DNA of 64,000 nt from Phytoseiulus persimilis (Eukaryota; Arthropoda; Arachnida; Mesostigmata; Phytoseiidae), in contig CM075101.1 of assembly GCA_037576195.1 (NCBI GenBank), positions 54,560,001 to 54,624,000 on the forward strand, read 5' to 3'. Below are positions 43,833-55,109 of this stretch, piece after piece. Positions within the stretch are counted from its first letter, which is position 1; each line of letters starts with the position of its first letter. Made by a program: the position numbers and the translations under genes. The notes under the pieces are model-generated. The model saw nothing but the letters and a program-made list of their open reading frames with translations. It did not search any database and was not told where the DNA came from.

Positions 43833-44811
43833 AGAGATATTCTGCTCAAATCGATCCCCGTATTCGGGACACGGGGACCAATCAAATTCAAACATTCGAA
43901 CCCGAGATCCCACCTTCTCTAACGACAGTCTGCATGCGTGCCATCGCATGCATGGTCGTAATTCTGCTAAAATTCGGAACGAATAACAGAAAATATGTTT
44001 GAAACGAAGAGCTCCTCACTGAAGTCCGACTCCGCTTGATCGGAGCTTGATTACTGCTCGAGAAAGAATAAGGAAGAAGGGGTTCGTGACAGACCCTTGG
44101 GATTTCTTCATGAGAAGGGCCGAAAGTCAGGCTACATTCATTGTTAACATGAGTATAATCCGAATCATTCCCCCTCAAATTTTGAGGGATAAACTCCAGA
44201 AAGATATCGACTTCATCCCCGATTACGGTGTGTTTTAGAGCTCACGACCACCCCCGCTCCTCTGATCAGGCTCTTCCAGGGCTCCGGCTCCTCTACCGAG
44301 GTTTGGCTGGAAAATTCCAAGAGCGAACGATGAGCTAACCCGTATGAGGCAGGAAGCTCACGATGGAGATGAGCCGAGCTGACACTTCCGAAAGGGGAAT
44401 CCTGTTCCGACAACATAGTTGAAGATGGATACTGATTCACTTTGTCTTCTTCTATCCTCCTTCATACTGATTATTCGCTCATCGAAAGTCTTCGAACACA
44501 TGATTCAATGATCTCAAGTGCCCGAAGCCAGCTGAGCAGCTGAGCGAAGAGCCGAGCGTACGAAACTAAGCTTCTCTGCAGTGCGCTGAAAGGAGGGAGC
44601 CCCTGCACCTTGGAGAGTAACTCATTCTTGAGGAACTGTTGCGACGGTTAAGCGTCCGTTGATCTCCATGAGTAGCGCTCCTCGACTGGATAGATATTTT
44701 TGGGAAAGAAAAATTGACTCTCTGCCTCGTTCCAGCGTCAAGGAATCGTCTGAAAACTACGTGGAACCCATCAGTCGGGGTTGTTGAAATCCGGGCTCGA
44801 AACGGTGCGCA
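43833..44811. other. Intergenic, nothing recognised
   Basis: Only short frames without family resemblance occur. The stretch leads up to the left arm of the 16-bp-repeat foldback element. Confidence 0.35.
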
Positions 44812-44940
44812 CTCATTCGCCTGAAATCCTATTGGCCTGAAAACCCCTCAGCCTGAAAACCCATTCGCCTAAAAACCCATTGGCCCGAATTCTTCGAGAG
44901 CTTTCTACGCGAGAGCGAAGCTTCTACGCGCAGCGCGGAG
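44812..44940 (+). repeat. Left arm of foldback element with 16-bp subrepeats
   Basis: About four to five tandem copies of a CCTGAAAACCCATTGG-like 16-mer start near 44817. A segment ending in CTTCTACGCGCAGCGC follows. The reverse complement of the whole arm lies at about 52425-52566. Confidence 0.7.
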
Positions 44941-45043
44941 CCGTCGCGCTATCAAGCGGCATCTCGTTCCCTCCAGATAGCTTGCTCTACATGACAATGA
45001 CCAAGATGGTATGCTTCATTCTATCACTGGAAGTCTTCATTAT

Positions 45044-45407
45044 TGTTGAGATGCAACACGCGAAAGCGGATGCATCCGAATCTAGATTCAGCAGACTCGG
45101 TTCGTACTAGAACCCACGCCACTCAAGGCGCCAAAGTAATCAATCCTTTCATCAGAAAACCTTAGAACCCCGGCTTAGTGCCGTAATTACTAACACCCTC
45201 GAAGTACTCCCCGAAGACTCAACTCAATAACTCTCACTCTCCCAATCACATCCCATATAACCATACTCCACACCCGAATAAACTACTGTTCATCTATACG
45301 CCGTACTGTCTTCTCCTTGCTACCGTATCAGTGTCCGTGAGGTGAATCTGCCTGTGCACGGAGCCCTCTAGCTAGTGTGCCACTGAAGACGAATTTCCTC
45401 TCTAACA
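45044..45407 (+). repeat. Copia 5' LTR (364 bp)
   Basis: It starts TGTTGAGATG and ends CTCTCTAACA. It includes CATATAACC and CGAATAAACTACTG, plausible TATA-like and AATAAA signals. It is followed by CGTTATCAGCGCC, the likely primer-binding region; the primer tRNA was not assigned. Confidence 0.95.
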
Positions 45408-45454
45408 CGTTATCAGCGCCTTTGCTTGTCCCGTGCAGCGCCTGCGGTCCTTCG

Positions 45455-45460
45455 GTAAGT
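45455..45460 (+). other. Candidate splice donor in the Copia leader
   Basis: CGGTAAGT lies 48 bp after the 5' LTR, before gag. Paired with the acceptor at 49843 it would give a spliced RNA whose first ATG is that of the membrane-protein ORF. This is inferred from consensus only. Confidence 0.4.
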
Positions 45461-45655
45461 TTAACAGGATAGTACGCGGTGAGCAGTCATTTTTTTTTAT
45501 CCCTACCACCGTCGCGAAGTCATCAAATTTCTCATGATATCACCAGCCGAAAGTGATTCTTTCATCATCCTTGTACCGATCAAGTAGACTTCGATACACC
45601 TTCACCAGTTCATTTTGAGGTGGAACAGCCACGAGAATCCCCACGGCGTGCTGTG

Positions 45656-48600
45656 ATGGCTAACAGTGCTTCACGAGCGCCGCGAAACTTTCCAACCTAA
45701 CGGCGGTTAAGCTGGACATTGCCGGCAAAAATTATTCGGCCTGGAAAACCGTCATAGACATATTACTCCTCGCCGAAGATAAATGCTTCGAGGCTGCTCA
45801 CGGCACTCTGCCCATAACCGACCCAGATTACAAAAACGCTAACAATCTTGCGCGAAGCATTTAACTCAATTCGATTGATATTTCGCTCATCCAGTTGAAA
45901 TTTAACGATTCAATATCCAAGGTTTCTGCCGCAAGCGCATACGTGGCAATCACAGAAGAATTTGAGAACGTGACTGGTCTCCGACAACAAACCGCCATGA
46001 AAAACATTTTTACGTTCAAATTCGATTCAGTAAAAACCCCATCCCAGAACGTTCTTCGTTTCCGACAGCTTGTGGCTGAGGCAATCAATGCCGGAGCGAA
46101 AACTAATGATACAATTCTTGTACCTTGCCTCCTCCAGGCACTACCTCAAAGCTGGGTATTTCTCAAACAAACATGGGGGACCCAACCCGTAGAGCAGCGA
46201 AACATAACTAATCTGTATGCAATGATTGAAAGCGAGCAGACAAGACTCCTATCGGAAGCTCAAAGTGCGCGCATCAATACTCATAAAAACCATGCCGTTT
46301 ACTACTCACAACTTCAAACTTTTCCCAACGCTCGATCTTTCCAATCAAACCCCCGATTTTTCAACTCTAATCCTCGTTTCTACAACCCAAGACCGCGTCC
46401 CATGAATCAACACAACCATTTCAATTCCTTTCGCCCTTCCTTCAACAACAACAACCAGAGATACCATAACTACCCACGAACAAATTCATTCAATTCTAAT
46501 CGATTCAACGCTCCCCGCCCGAACCAATATCAAAACAATCAATACCAATCCCAACCCATGCAAACACCCTCACGAGGTGCAACCAACCCACGCGGCCACA
46601 ACAATTATCGAGGCTCAGGCTTTAGAGGACGCGGCAATCACCGAAATCAAACCCCGCGCGCACACCTCACTCAAATCGAAGCGGGGCAATCAACCCTCTT
46701 CGAAGCTGAACTGTTCATGGCATCCACCTCAAACGACATTGATGAATCAGAAAAATGGATCCTAGACTCCGGAAGCTCAAACCATTTCTGTAATTCACTA
46801 CAGCCATTCTTCAACTATGAAGAACTAGAAACTCCACTCATAATCAGGGTGGGCGGATCGGAAACACTTCGAGCAATCGGTACAGGCACGATTCTGCTCG
46901 AAACTCATACGACCCCGGACCAGGCCATCATTTGCCTTGATCACGCCTTTTATGCGCCCGGTCTCCGTCGGAACTTGGTATCAATTTCCGCATTGCTCAG
47001 CGACAGCTGGACTGTCATGGCAAACCGGACTTCGTTCACCATATCCAAAAATTCACATACGATCCCCGCGCACCTTGAACATGGTCTCTATGTACTTAAC
47101 GCTACACCAATCCTTCCACTCAATAGTCCACAAGTATTCATCTCCCTTATCAACAGTAACCCGTCTCTCCAAGAAGCCCATGAGGCATTCGGTCATATCA
47201 ACAAAAACGCAATACAGAAGCTACTCAGAAAGAATAACATTCGGTTCAAACCAGACAACGAGGAATGCGAATCATGCATCAAAGGAAAAATGAATAGGAC
47301 AAGTTACCATTCTAAACCTGTAACGATGAGGCCAACCTGACTAGGCCAACTGCTTCACACTGACCTTTGTGGTCCTTTTCGGCCCTCCTTGGGAGGTCAC
47401 CGATATTTCATGAACCTACACGAACAAACATCCCGATTCAATCGTCTCCATTTACTAAAGGAAAAGAGTGAAGCTCCGGAGCTCATCATCAAATATTTGA
47501 AATGGTTCAAAAACCAAACCGGTACCGATATCAAATCATTACTAACTGATGGTGGAAGGGAATTTTGCAACTCAACATTAAAGAAAGCTCTCGATGATAT
47601 AGGCGCAGAGCATATCGTCACGCCACCAACGGCTCATGAATCTAACGGCTTAGCGGAGAGAAACAATCAGACCATACAAAAACTCGCTCGTACCATGCTC
47701 ATTTCCGCCAATCTCGAATTTGCGTTCTGGGGCGAAGCCTGCGTTTGTGCTTCTTATCTCCTCAATTTGACAAACATCAGTCCCTTGACCGGGAAATCCG
47801 CTTTCGAAACAATCTATAGCTTCCCACCAAACCTATCGAATCTCCACCCTTTCGGTTCTCCCTGCTACGTCTACGATCATCGACCAAAGACTTCGAAATG
47901 GCGCCACAGAGCTCTTTTCGGTACAATGTTAGGCTATACAGAGCGCTTAGACGGTTTTCGCGTATTCATTCATAAAACACGCAAGCTCTGGATTTCTAAG
48001 GACGTGAAGTTTATATCGGCAAGGCGAATAATAAGAAAAGGAACGAAACTCACAAGCAGTGAGTTTACGAAAAGGCCTGAAACGTTACAAGAAACGTATG
48101 ATAAAGAAACGCCGCAAGAAAATGACGGCTCAGACATAGAAGACAATGAAAGTATCAATTCCGAAGAGCCGCGGCCCGATCCTCCCTGTTTGGTCCCACA
48201 AGACTCAGAGGATGAATCAACTGACAAAGAAGAAAACTGGCCTATAACGACAATGAAGTTAAGAAAAAGGACCGAGATTAAACGGCCAATAAGATACGAA
48301 ACAGAATTAAACGAGATATTTTCGCCTGCATCCTACCAAGAAGCGATGCAATCACCTTTTGCCAAAGAGTGGCAGAGAGCAATGAAAACAGAAATGGAAT
48401 CGATCAAAGCCCACCAAGTTTGGTCTCTAGTTGATAGACCAAAACATAAGAAACCAATCTCCGTCCGATGGGTTTTTCGCTACCGTCCTCACAAGGAAAA
48501 TGATGCTGACAAATTCCGAGCACGCCTCGTGGCTCGCGGGTTTCAACAGAAACCCGGAACCGATTACGGGGAAATATTCGCCCCTGTAGCTCGTTGGGAC

Positions 48601-49875
48601 ACCCTGCGTTGTCTACTCTCCCTTTGTGCAGCAAAGAAACTTTTCTCAAGACAGTTCGACATATCGGTAGCTTTCCTTCATGCAGAGCTCAACGAAGAGC
48701 TCTACTGCAACCAACCAGTCGGCTTCTCCGACGGATCCAATAAGGTTTGCAGATTACATAAAAGCCTCTACGGCATCAAACAAGGACCAAGAAGCTTCCA
48801 TACCAAACTACGACAAGTACTCACAAATCTTGACCTTGTTCAAAGTCAAGCTGACCCGTGTCTGTTCTTCAGACATGGCCCTGGTTCAGCTCTGACACTA
48901 CTCGTAGCCTATGTAGACGACGTCTTAGTTATGTCAACAAATCGAAACATTCTCGACGATCTTCTTGCGCGGATTTCTAAATCGTTCAAGATAAAAACAT
49001 CACCGTTGAACACTTTCCTAGGTATACACATCCATATCGATAAGTTCCATAACGTGTGGTTAAACCAAAAAGACTATGCTCTGTCAATTCTTAAGCGTTT
49101 CCAAATGGAACACGCAAGACCAATCGCAACCCCAGCAGATAATTCGATCTATTCTCTCGAACGTAACAATGACTCAACTTCGACTCGCCCATATCGGTGC
49201 TTACTAGGTTCGCTCATGTATTTGTCCTTATGTACCCGCCCAGACATTTCATATATAGTTTCCTACCTATCAAGATTTCTCGACAACCACACAGAAGAGC
49301 ATTGGAACGCTGCTCTAAAAGTCCTCCGCTACTTGCAGGACTCCCCAGATATTTCCATTGTTTACTCCGGAGGCTCGTTCGATAAACTCCAGGATACCTT
49401 TGAGATCTACACGGATGCCGATTACGCATCCTGCAAAGAAACGCGTCGATCTGTGAGTGGCTCCATTACAAAATTAAACGGCGGTCCCATCTTGTGGTCA
49501 AGCCGACAACAGAAGAGCATCTCCCTTTCAACAACCGAGAGCGAATTTATCAGTGCGACTGAAGGCGCAAAAGACGCCCTATGGCTTAACGCTCTCTTCA
49601 AAGAACTCAAGCTTCCCCTCCGACCGAAAATTTACATAGATAATATCTCAGCGATAAGACTCATACTCAATCCCGAATTTCATCTAAGGACAAAACACAT
49701 TGATGTCAGATACAAATTCATTCGAGAAACACATCAGAAGAATCAAATCAGCTACGCTTACGTGACGACGGACAAACAGCTAGCTGATCTACTAACTAAA
49801 CCTTTGCCCCGCCCAGCTTTCCAAAAACTTCTTGCACTTATAGGACTGCGGAGATGGCATTCACAACTTTCCTAA
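45656..49875 (+). pseudogene. Copia Gag-Pol polyprotein, interrupted
   Basis: From an ATG at 45656 the frame must shift near 45690 to enter the long frame. That frame then runs to 49875 with stops only at 45862-45864 (TAA) and 47338-47340 (TGA). Gag begins with KLDIAGKNYSAWKTVID and has an Asn/Arg/Phe-rich C-terminal tract where the zinc knuckle would be. Protease: WILDSGSSNHF. Gag-pre-integrase: HEAFGHINKN...CESCIKGK. Integrase D-D-E: HTDLCGPF, LTDGGREF, ESNGLAERNN. Reverse transcriptase: FLHAELNEELY and VAYVDDVLVMS. RNase H: YTDADYAS, STTESEFIS, RTKHIDVRY. The second stop lies just before the first integrase Asp. Confidence 0.9.
49842..49843 (+). other. Candidate splice acceptor before the membrane-protein ORF
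   Basis: CTTCTTGCACTTATAG ends at 49843, 10 bp before the ATG at 49854. The pyrimidine-rich run and AG fit an acceptor. It lies inside the last codons of pol. Confidence 0.4.
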
Positions 49876-50339
49876 TCACTGCCATTTCCGTTGCCATCCT
49901 CCAAACACCCGTTATTGGCTCATTCTACTACTTCGACTACGAAGATTGCGGATCCTGTAAAAATTTATCTGACTGTTGCACCATTCGAGAACTCGAACTC
50001 GAACCCGCACAATTCATTACCCAATGCTCAATGTCTTCCCTAAACTGCATCCAGAGTTCTTCTCCTGACATCGTGTGCTTAAGGCCCGATTTTCCCCCTC
50101 TGGGAGGAGAATCCCTTTGGAAGAAATACAAAGAAACTCGACCAATGCCCCAACCAGATCATATCACTACCAATAGGACCATACCTTGTGCTTCAATCAT
50201 TCTCAACTGCATCCTATTGATAGCCCTCTTCAGTGTCTTTTATACCTACAAACGGAGCTACGCCCGTATGCAATCGTACCAACCTATTCCACCTTACAAC
50301 TCCCCAGATAACTCGCTCCACAGAGTAGACCGAGAATAA
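49854..50339 (+). CDS. Copia-borne small secreted/single-pass membrane protein (env-position ORF)
   Basis: From an ATG overlapping the end of pol by 22 bp the frame runs 161 codons, uninterrupted. Residues 1-22 form a signal peptide (MAFTTFLITAISVAIL). The ectodomain (23-111) has seven Cys, including CGSC and a CC pair, and two N-glycosylation sequons (NLS at 37, NRT at 107). Residues 112-131 are a membrane segment, followed by a basic, Tyr/Pro-rich tail of 30 residues. Position and layout resemble an envelope gene, but it is much shorter than known Env proteins, with no fusion peptide or furin site seen. It could be a captured host gene. It shows no similarity I can name. Confidence 0.65.
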   Translation: MAFTTFLITAISVAILQTPVIGSFYYFDYEDCGSCKNLSDCCTIRELELEPAQFITQCSMSSLNCIQSSSPDIVCLRPDFPPLGGESLWKKYKETRPMPQPDHITTNRTIPCASIILNCILLIALFSVFYTYKRSYARMQSYQPIPPYNSPDNSLHRVDRE

Positions 50340-50507
50340 AATCTCCCAGCGTACCACACAAGAATAGAGAGAGATTTGACACACTAACCCAACGATGAGA
50401 CATTTTTTTTTGAATGGCGCGTAGCCAGATCTTGTTCATGTTAAGAACGTTATTTTAAAACACACAAAATCTTCTACTTTACAATGGAATTTTTTTTGTT
50501 GTACACC
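50340..50507. other. Short spacer between the two accessory Copia ORFs
   Basis: AATAAA overlaps the stop codon of the membrane-protein ORF (about 50335-50340). T-rich tracts follow at 50402 and 50487. The antisense ORF ends at 50508. Confidence 0.4.
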
Positions 50508-51446
50508 TCAAACTTCGATGTAACTTAAGTAGCCCCTGCACCCCTCGCTCTGTATCGGATCAGAGGGAACAACCTCAACTAAGGGTCGTCGCCTCTCCTT
50601 CAACAAAACACAAATTCCCCTTACGCGAGATCGGCAAAGTATGTGTTGGATATCGAGCTCACAATCGAAGCCGCGGAGCATCATCCGCTGGCGTTTGCCA
50701 CCAGGTATCGACGACGGCCACAAATCATCGCCCGGCACCGTTGATATCTCAGGTGCAACCGTGGTGCTTCTCTCGGTCGGATTCACATCAATCCCCCCGA
50801 GGTCGATTGCGACTTCGATCGCGACTCCTAACCCGACCAGGACCAGCAGAGCGCCGAAGAACCAATAACCCAACTTCAGGGATCTGATCGACCTCCCGGA
50901 TGATCGGCAAGTCAAAGACTCCAGATCCAGATTCAACGACACGAACGGATTCCGTGCTCGACGGTCAGTCAGGCTCGACAGGGAGCCCTCCATCTCCATT
51001 TGCCCCTGAGAGTCGATCGAAAATCGAACCCTCAGAGGGGGCGTTGCTGCCACCACGGACCCGATATCGGCCACCAAGCCAACAGTCGATTCTCCCACAG
51101 GAGCCTCCGTCACCGTGTGCTCCTCTTCATCAACTCCGATGTTCTCAGGCGACTGAGGCATCTCGGCGAGACCTTCACTAACGGACTCGAAGGAGGATTC
51201 TAACTCAGAATCTCCTATCGGCTCGACGTCCTGCCGTTGCTCCCTCTTTGCGTAACGGAGCGCCCTCTCACTGAGGCTCGTTTGGCCGACCAACATTTCC
51301 GAACATTTTCCTTCGGATTGCGACATCGTCTCGGAATGCTTCACTATTTTTTTCTTCTCGCCGACCAAAGTGACACCGTTTAAGAACTTCAACCCCAACA
51401 AACACAATAATCTACCCTCTTCCCATTTTGGCTCCAACCGCTCCAT
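50508..51446 (-). CDS. Copia antisense ORF, type II-like membrane protein
   Basis: From ATG 51446 the minus frame runs 312 codons, the longest frame between pol and the 3' LTR on either strand. Residues 1-190 are hydrophilic and rich in Glu and Ser, with an LRVRF motif at 138-142. Residues 193-214 are a single membrane segment (WFFGALLVLVGLGVAIEVAI). The C-terminal 95 residues hold four Cys and many Arg. With no signal peptide a type II topology is expected. Antisense ORFs are reported in some plant LTR elements, but this protein matches nothing I recognise. It would need its own promoter. A chance frame of this length is unlikely but not excluded. Confidence 0.5.
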   Translation of the reverse strand: MERLEPKWEEGRLLCLLGLKFLNGVTLVGEKKKIVKHSETMSQSEGKCSEMLVGQTSLSERALRYAKREQRQDVEPIGDSELESSFESVSEGLAEMPQSPENIGVDEEEHTVTEAPVGESTVGLVADIGSVVAATPPLRVRFSIDSQGQMEMEGSLSSLTDRRARNPFVSLNLDLESLTCRSSGRSIRSLKLGYWFFGALLVLVGLGVAIEVAIDLGGIDVNPTERSTTVAPEISTVPGDDLWPSSIPGGKRQRMMLRGFDCELDIQHILCRSRVRGICVLLKERRRPLVEVVPSDPIQSEGCRGYLSYIEV

Positions 51447-51817
51447 TCAATTCTCCCATTGGCTCCCAAAGCGCCTACGCTTCGGCGCACGGGGGAGAGA
51501 CCTGTAAGCCTCTGCGCCGAACGTGTCGGTGCAGACCCAACGACTCAAGAACAACGCCACCTGCAACAACAAGAACCTCAACAAGAACAATAACAAACAA
51601 GACCCAACGTCTTCGGGCACGTTACAACGAGAACACACAGGTACCGCTTACGACTGCTCTCAGAGACCAACTCTAGAACAACCAAGACCCTCAAATGTTA
51701 AAGCACATACAAGATATGGAACACTCCCTCTGGTCTCGATAAATTCATCATTTAATTAGGTCATAGGTAACTACGAATTGTTCATAGTACTCCCTGCGTC
51801 TCCAGAATCAGAGGGGC
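51447..51817. other. Copia region before the 3' LTR
   Basis: Short plus frames only. This is where an antisense promoter would have to lie, but I see no clear TATA box. The polypurine tract adjoins the LTR. Confidence 0.35.
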
Positions 51818-52181
51818 TGTTGAGATGCAACACGCGAAAGCGGATGCATCCGAATCTAGATTCAGCAGACTCGGTTCGTACTAGAACCCACGCCACTCAA
51901 GGCGCCAAAGTAATCAATCCTTTCATCAGAAAACCTTAGAACCCCGGCTTAGTGCCGTAATTACTAACACCCTCGAAGTACTCCCCGAAGACTCAACTCA
52001 ATAACTCTCACTCTCCCAATCACATCCCATATAACCATACTCCACACCCGAATAAACTACTGTTCATCTATACGCCGTACTGTCTTCTCCTTGCTACCGT
52101 ATCAGTGTCCGTGAGGTGAATCTGCCTGTGCACGGAGCCCTCTAGCTAGTGTGCCACTGAAGACGAATTTCCTCTCTAACA
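51818..52181 (+). repeat. Copia 3' LTR (364 bp)
   Basis: It is identical to the 5' LTR by eye. It is preceded by a purine run AATCAGAGGGG (polypurine tract) and followed by the ATTAT target duplication. Confidence 0.95.
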
Positions 52182-52424
52182 ATTATAATTTCACACACTT
52201 ATTCACCGAGCAAACCTGCAATTGTATCATGTTCCCTGTAGTTCCTTGGAACACAACAGCCGTAACATTAATTCGAATCTCACACTTAAGCAGAGAATCG
52301 GGAGTTTACCTACGAGCGGACATCGATTTCCGAATTTCCCAAATCCATTTCCAGAGCACTCTTAAATTCCAATCCTAATTTTCCGAGAGTTCGAATCCTT
52401 GTCTACCTGTCTGCCTGATCAGCG

Positions 52425-52566
52425 CTGCGCGTAGAAGCCTTGCTAGCCCAGAAAGTACTCTCTGAATTTTCGGGCAAGCCGGTTTTCAGGCTAACGGGTT
52501 TTCAGATCAATGGGGTTTCAGGCCAATGGGTATTCAGGCGAATAGGATTTCAGGCCAATTGGCTGT
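52425..52566 (-). repeat. Right arm of foldback element with 16-bp subrepeats
   Basis: This is the inverted partner of 44812-44940. It begins GCGCTGCGCGTAGAAG and contains about five 16-bp units (CCAATGGGTATTCAGG type) ending near 52566. Confidence 0.7.
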
Positions 52567-52848
52567 AATCCTCGAAACATCGGAGGCTAGATCGGATTCT
52601 TGTTTGGGTGATTCCTCCTCGCCCGATGCATCGATTTCCATAAATATTTTATTTCAGCTGTAGCTAACGTATGCGGCAGAATTCCTTACCGCGGTTTGCG
52701 ATTTTCGGATAAGTTCCAGAGTTTCAACGTGAGACATTACCACGTAGACACTTCAACGATCTGGCGACACATCTGGAGACTCGTTTTCTTCTCAGGACTC
52801 GATGCCTGGGTAGCATCAACTCTCCAATGGGCTCAGAACTGATCGAAT
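52567..52848. other. Spacer before duplicated block 2, nothing recognised
   Basis: No coding frame or repeat was recognised. Homology with block 1 starts at 52849. Confidence 0.4.
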
Positions 52849-53932
52849 CAGTGTCCCCACAAGCCTCTTGGCCAAGTAGGGATCAGAACCATTCTTGAGT
52901 TGAAGGAGGCAACTCCCGAGGCCGATATGTCCTCGGGAGTATGCGGCTGCCGATTCGCTTAGTTTCCTTCAGAGGAGCGTAGTTCGCGACAAACTTCATG
53001 ATTCCGAAGAGAAAGCGGGCGGTCATATTCCTATTTCCGCCGGAAACGTGGAATCGCGATTTTCCACAATTCCAGGAATACCATCGGTGTGGGCACGCCG
53101 TTTGTCGGATCATCACGAGCTCGGTTGAAACTGAAAGCTGACTGAATCGCGCACTGAATGAAGCCAGCGTCGTTTGATCGGCTGATCCAGCCATGCCCGC
53201 CAATCGTTGATTTACTTCCCCAACACTTGACCTCCGTTCCAGCCCTCTCTCGGATGCGTGCTACTCCTTTGCCAGAGAGCGTAAGCCTACGCCGACATAA
53301 AGCGCTGAGCGAAATCCGACGAGAGGCGAGCATTCAGGCGGTTACAGAAATTTTTCCTGATGGGTTACCATTCAGTCGACCCCTCGAGCATTGCTGCTAG
53401 ACTCAGGAAAAGCACCAGGAATTTGAGGTACTTAGATCCAAAAGATCACAAGTTTACGAATGATTCCGAGGCCTCGGTATAGTAACTGCACTTCTCATGG
53501 AAACACTCCAATGCTGGTGAAACTGAGCCGGGGTTGTCGTTTGCATAGAATATCGGATGACTCGTCCTCAATCTCGGAACGGCTCCCCACAAAATCGAGT
53601 GGGCCGGAGACTGGAGGGGGCACAGCTCCAGGAGCGGCGATAGTCCAACGGCTTCCGGGGGAGATGCTCGATCTTGAGCCGGATCCCAGAGTTTCGCAAA
53701 CGCCGTCGAGCGACGCGTTCTGAGAGAGCGGCAACGACGCATTCCTCCCAATCACGTGTTCCCTCCTTGATGTGATCTCTAGCTTATGGATGCTCATCTC
53801 CAAGCTTGACCTAGGAAGACAGCGGGCACACTTCCAGATGTTGGAACAAAGAAATCATCGATGTTTCTGACGTAACCGAAATTTATTCTGAAAGCTATCA
53901 GAGCCATAACGCTACAAATATGAATCCTGAAC

Positions 53933-55109
53933 TTATTTCCTGAGCAGGATTCCCACCGCCACCAGATCGTCCAGAACGGACTTGCCGTTAAGTTTCATTT
54001 CTGAAACTCTGAGGCGGTCCCTCATCAGAGACCCCCTCCGCTGACATTCATAGGAGAGGTCGTATGTCTTCTCGAGAACATGAGCCTCCAAGCTTCCCAT
54101 AGAAGTCGAGGCGACCTCGAAGCCAACGATATCCAGATCGACAGCTTTGACGGTCCAGCACTGATAGAGAGACGAGAGCTCTAGCACCTCGTCTTTTCGG
54201 ACCGTTCGCTGCCGACCCTGGTCAATCAGTTCCACGGAGACGACGCCTCCGGTCTCGCTTATCTTGCGACACCGCTGCCAGGTTGGGGTGACGCCGTCTT
54301 TGCAGGCGTAGACGATCTCTGGCTCCATCTCGTCCACGCCGCAGGCGATAAAGTCCGCGTATTCCTGGAGGTCATCAGCGAGCTTCCTCTGATCCGCCCG
54401 CCAGCCCGTTTCTAAGGCCACTAATTGGTTCCCGTGACCCAACGCGACGATTTGGAACGTCCCTTTACGGGTTTCTCCTGGCGCTTCTGTCGATCGTTTT
54501 CACTCGACAGGCTTCCTGAGGAATCCATTCGATGGTCTGTAAGGAAAGCAGATTTGAAACATCCGACTTTGTCTGGGAGAACATTCCCGCTTGACTCTGC
54601 ATCAAACTCGAACTGAGAGCTTTCATGACTTGGGAGATATGGTACCCGCAAAACGATTGGGAAATTTCACTCACGGTTGGTTTCGGCTCTTGTCGTTGCC
54701 GCCATTCTCTTGGGCAGGGCGATTGGAGGTGAAATGGCGATTGGGGGTGGCCGTTTTCACCCTCATGAATTCGCCCATGAAATGCGTGTCGTCTTTCTGG
54801 GCGATCACGGCCTTGATTGTCGCTTCGTCCGCGAAGTTTACGAACCTGGAATTGGAAGAATGAGCTAATCGTTGGAACTCCTGCGAAGCGTGGAAGCGAC
54901 GGAAAACTACATCGATTACTGGAAGTCCAGATGCCCAACAAGCGTGTCAATCGAGGCTCCCGTGGTACAACAAGTCGCCTGTGCCTCGAACTCGAACTGC
55001 GTTTGGGAGCATGAAGTGATTTGGGCTGCTCAAGCAACCGGTACTTACGCAACTAGACGAGACCTCCGAGGATCATCCTTCTTGTTGAGCAAACGTATGC
55101 TCATCGGTT
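53933..55109 (-). pseudogene. RRM-Tudor gene copy in M3, 5' truncated with nonsense codon
   Basis: Exon 4 is 54536-53933, exon 3 is 54845-54675 and the remaining part of exon 2 is 55109-55049. As in M1, exon 1 and the start of exon 2 are replaced by LINE C. In addition exon 4 has CGA changed to TGA at 54502-54500, a CpG-type transition, ahead of the Tudor domain. This copy is more decayed than M1. Confidence 0.75.

Larger units (their letters stand above)
45044..52181 (+). mobile_element. Complete Ty1/Copia LTR retrotransposon with two extra ORFs
   Basis: LTRs of 364 bp (45044-45407, 51818-52181) appear identical, run TGTTGA...CTAACA and are flanked by ATTAT on both sides (45039-45043, 52182-52186). 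Between them are gag, protease, integrase, reverse transcriptase and RNase H in Copia order. Then comes a sense ORF for a secreted/membrane protein (49854-50339) and an antisense ORF with a membrane segment (51446-50508). The gag-pol frame has two in-frame stops and an N-terminal frameshift, although the identical LTRs indicate recent insertion. Confidence 0.95.
44812..52566. mobile_element. Foldback or TIR element hosting the Copia insertion
   Basis: The two inverted arms (44812-44940 and 52425-52566) bound about 0.6 kb of sequence once the 7.14-kb Copia element is removed. The interior has no transposase. A short signal-peptide-like frame (ATG near 44992) is cut by the Copia insertion. The superfamily and the target duplication of the host element were not determined. 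Confidence 0.55.
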
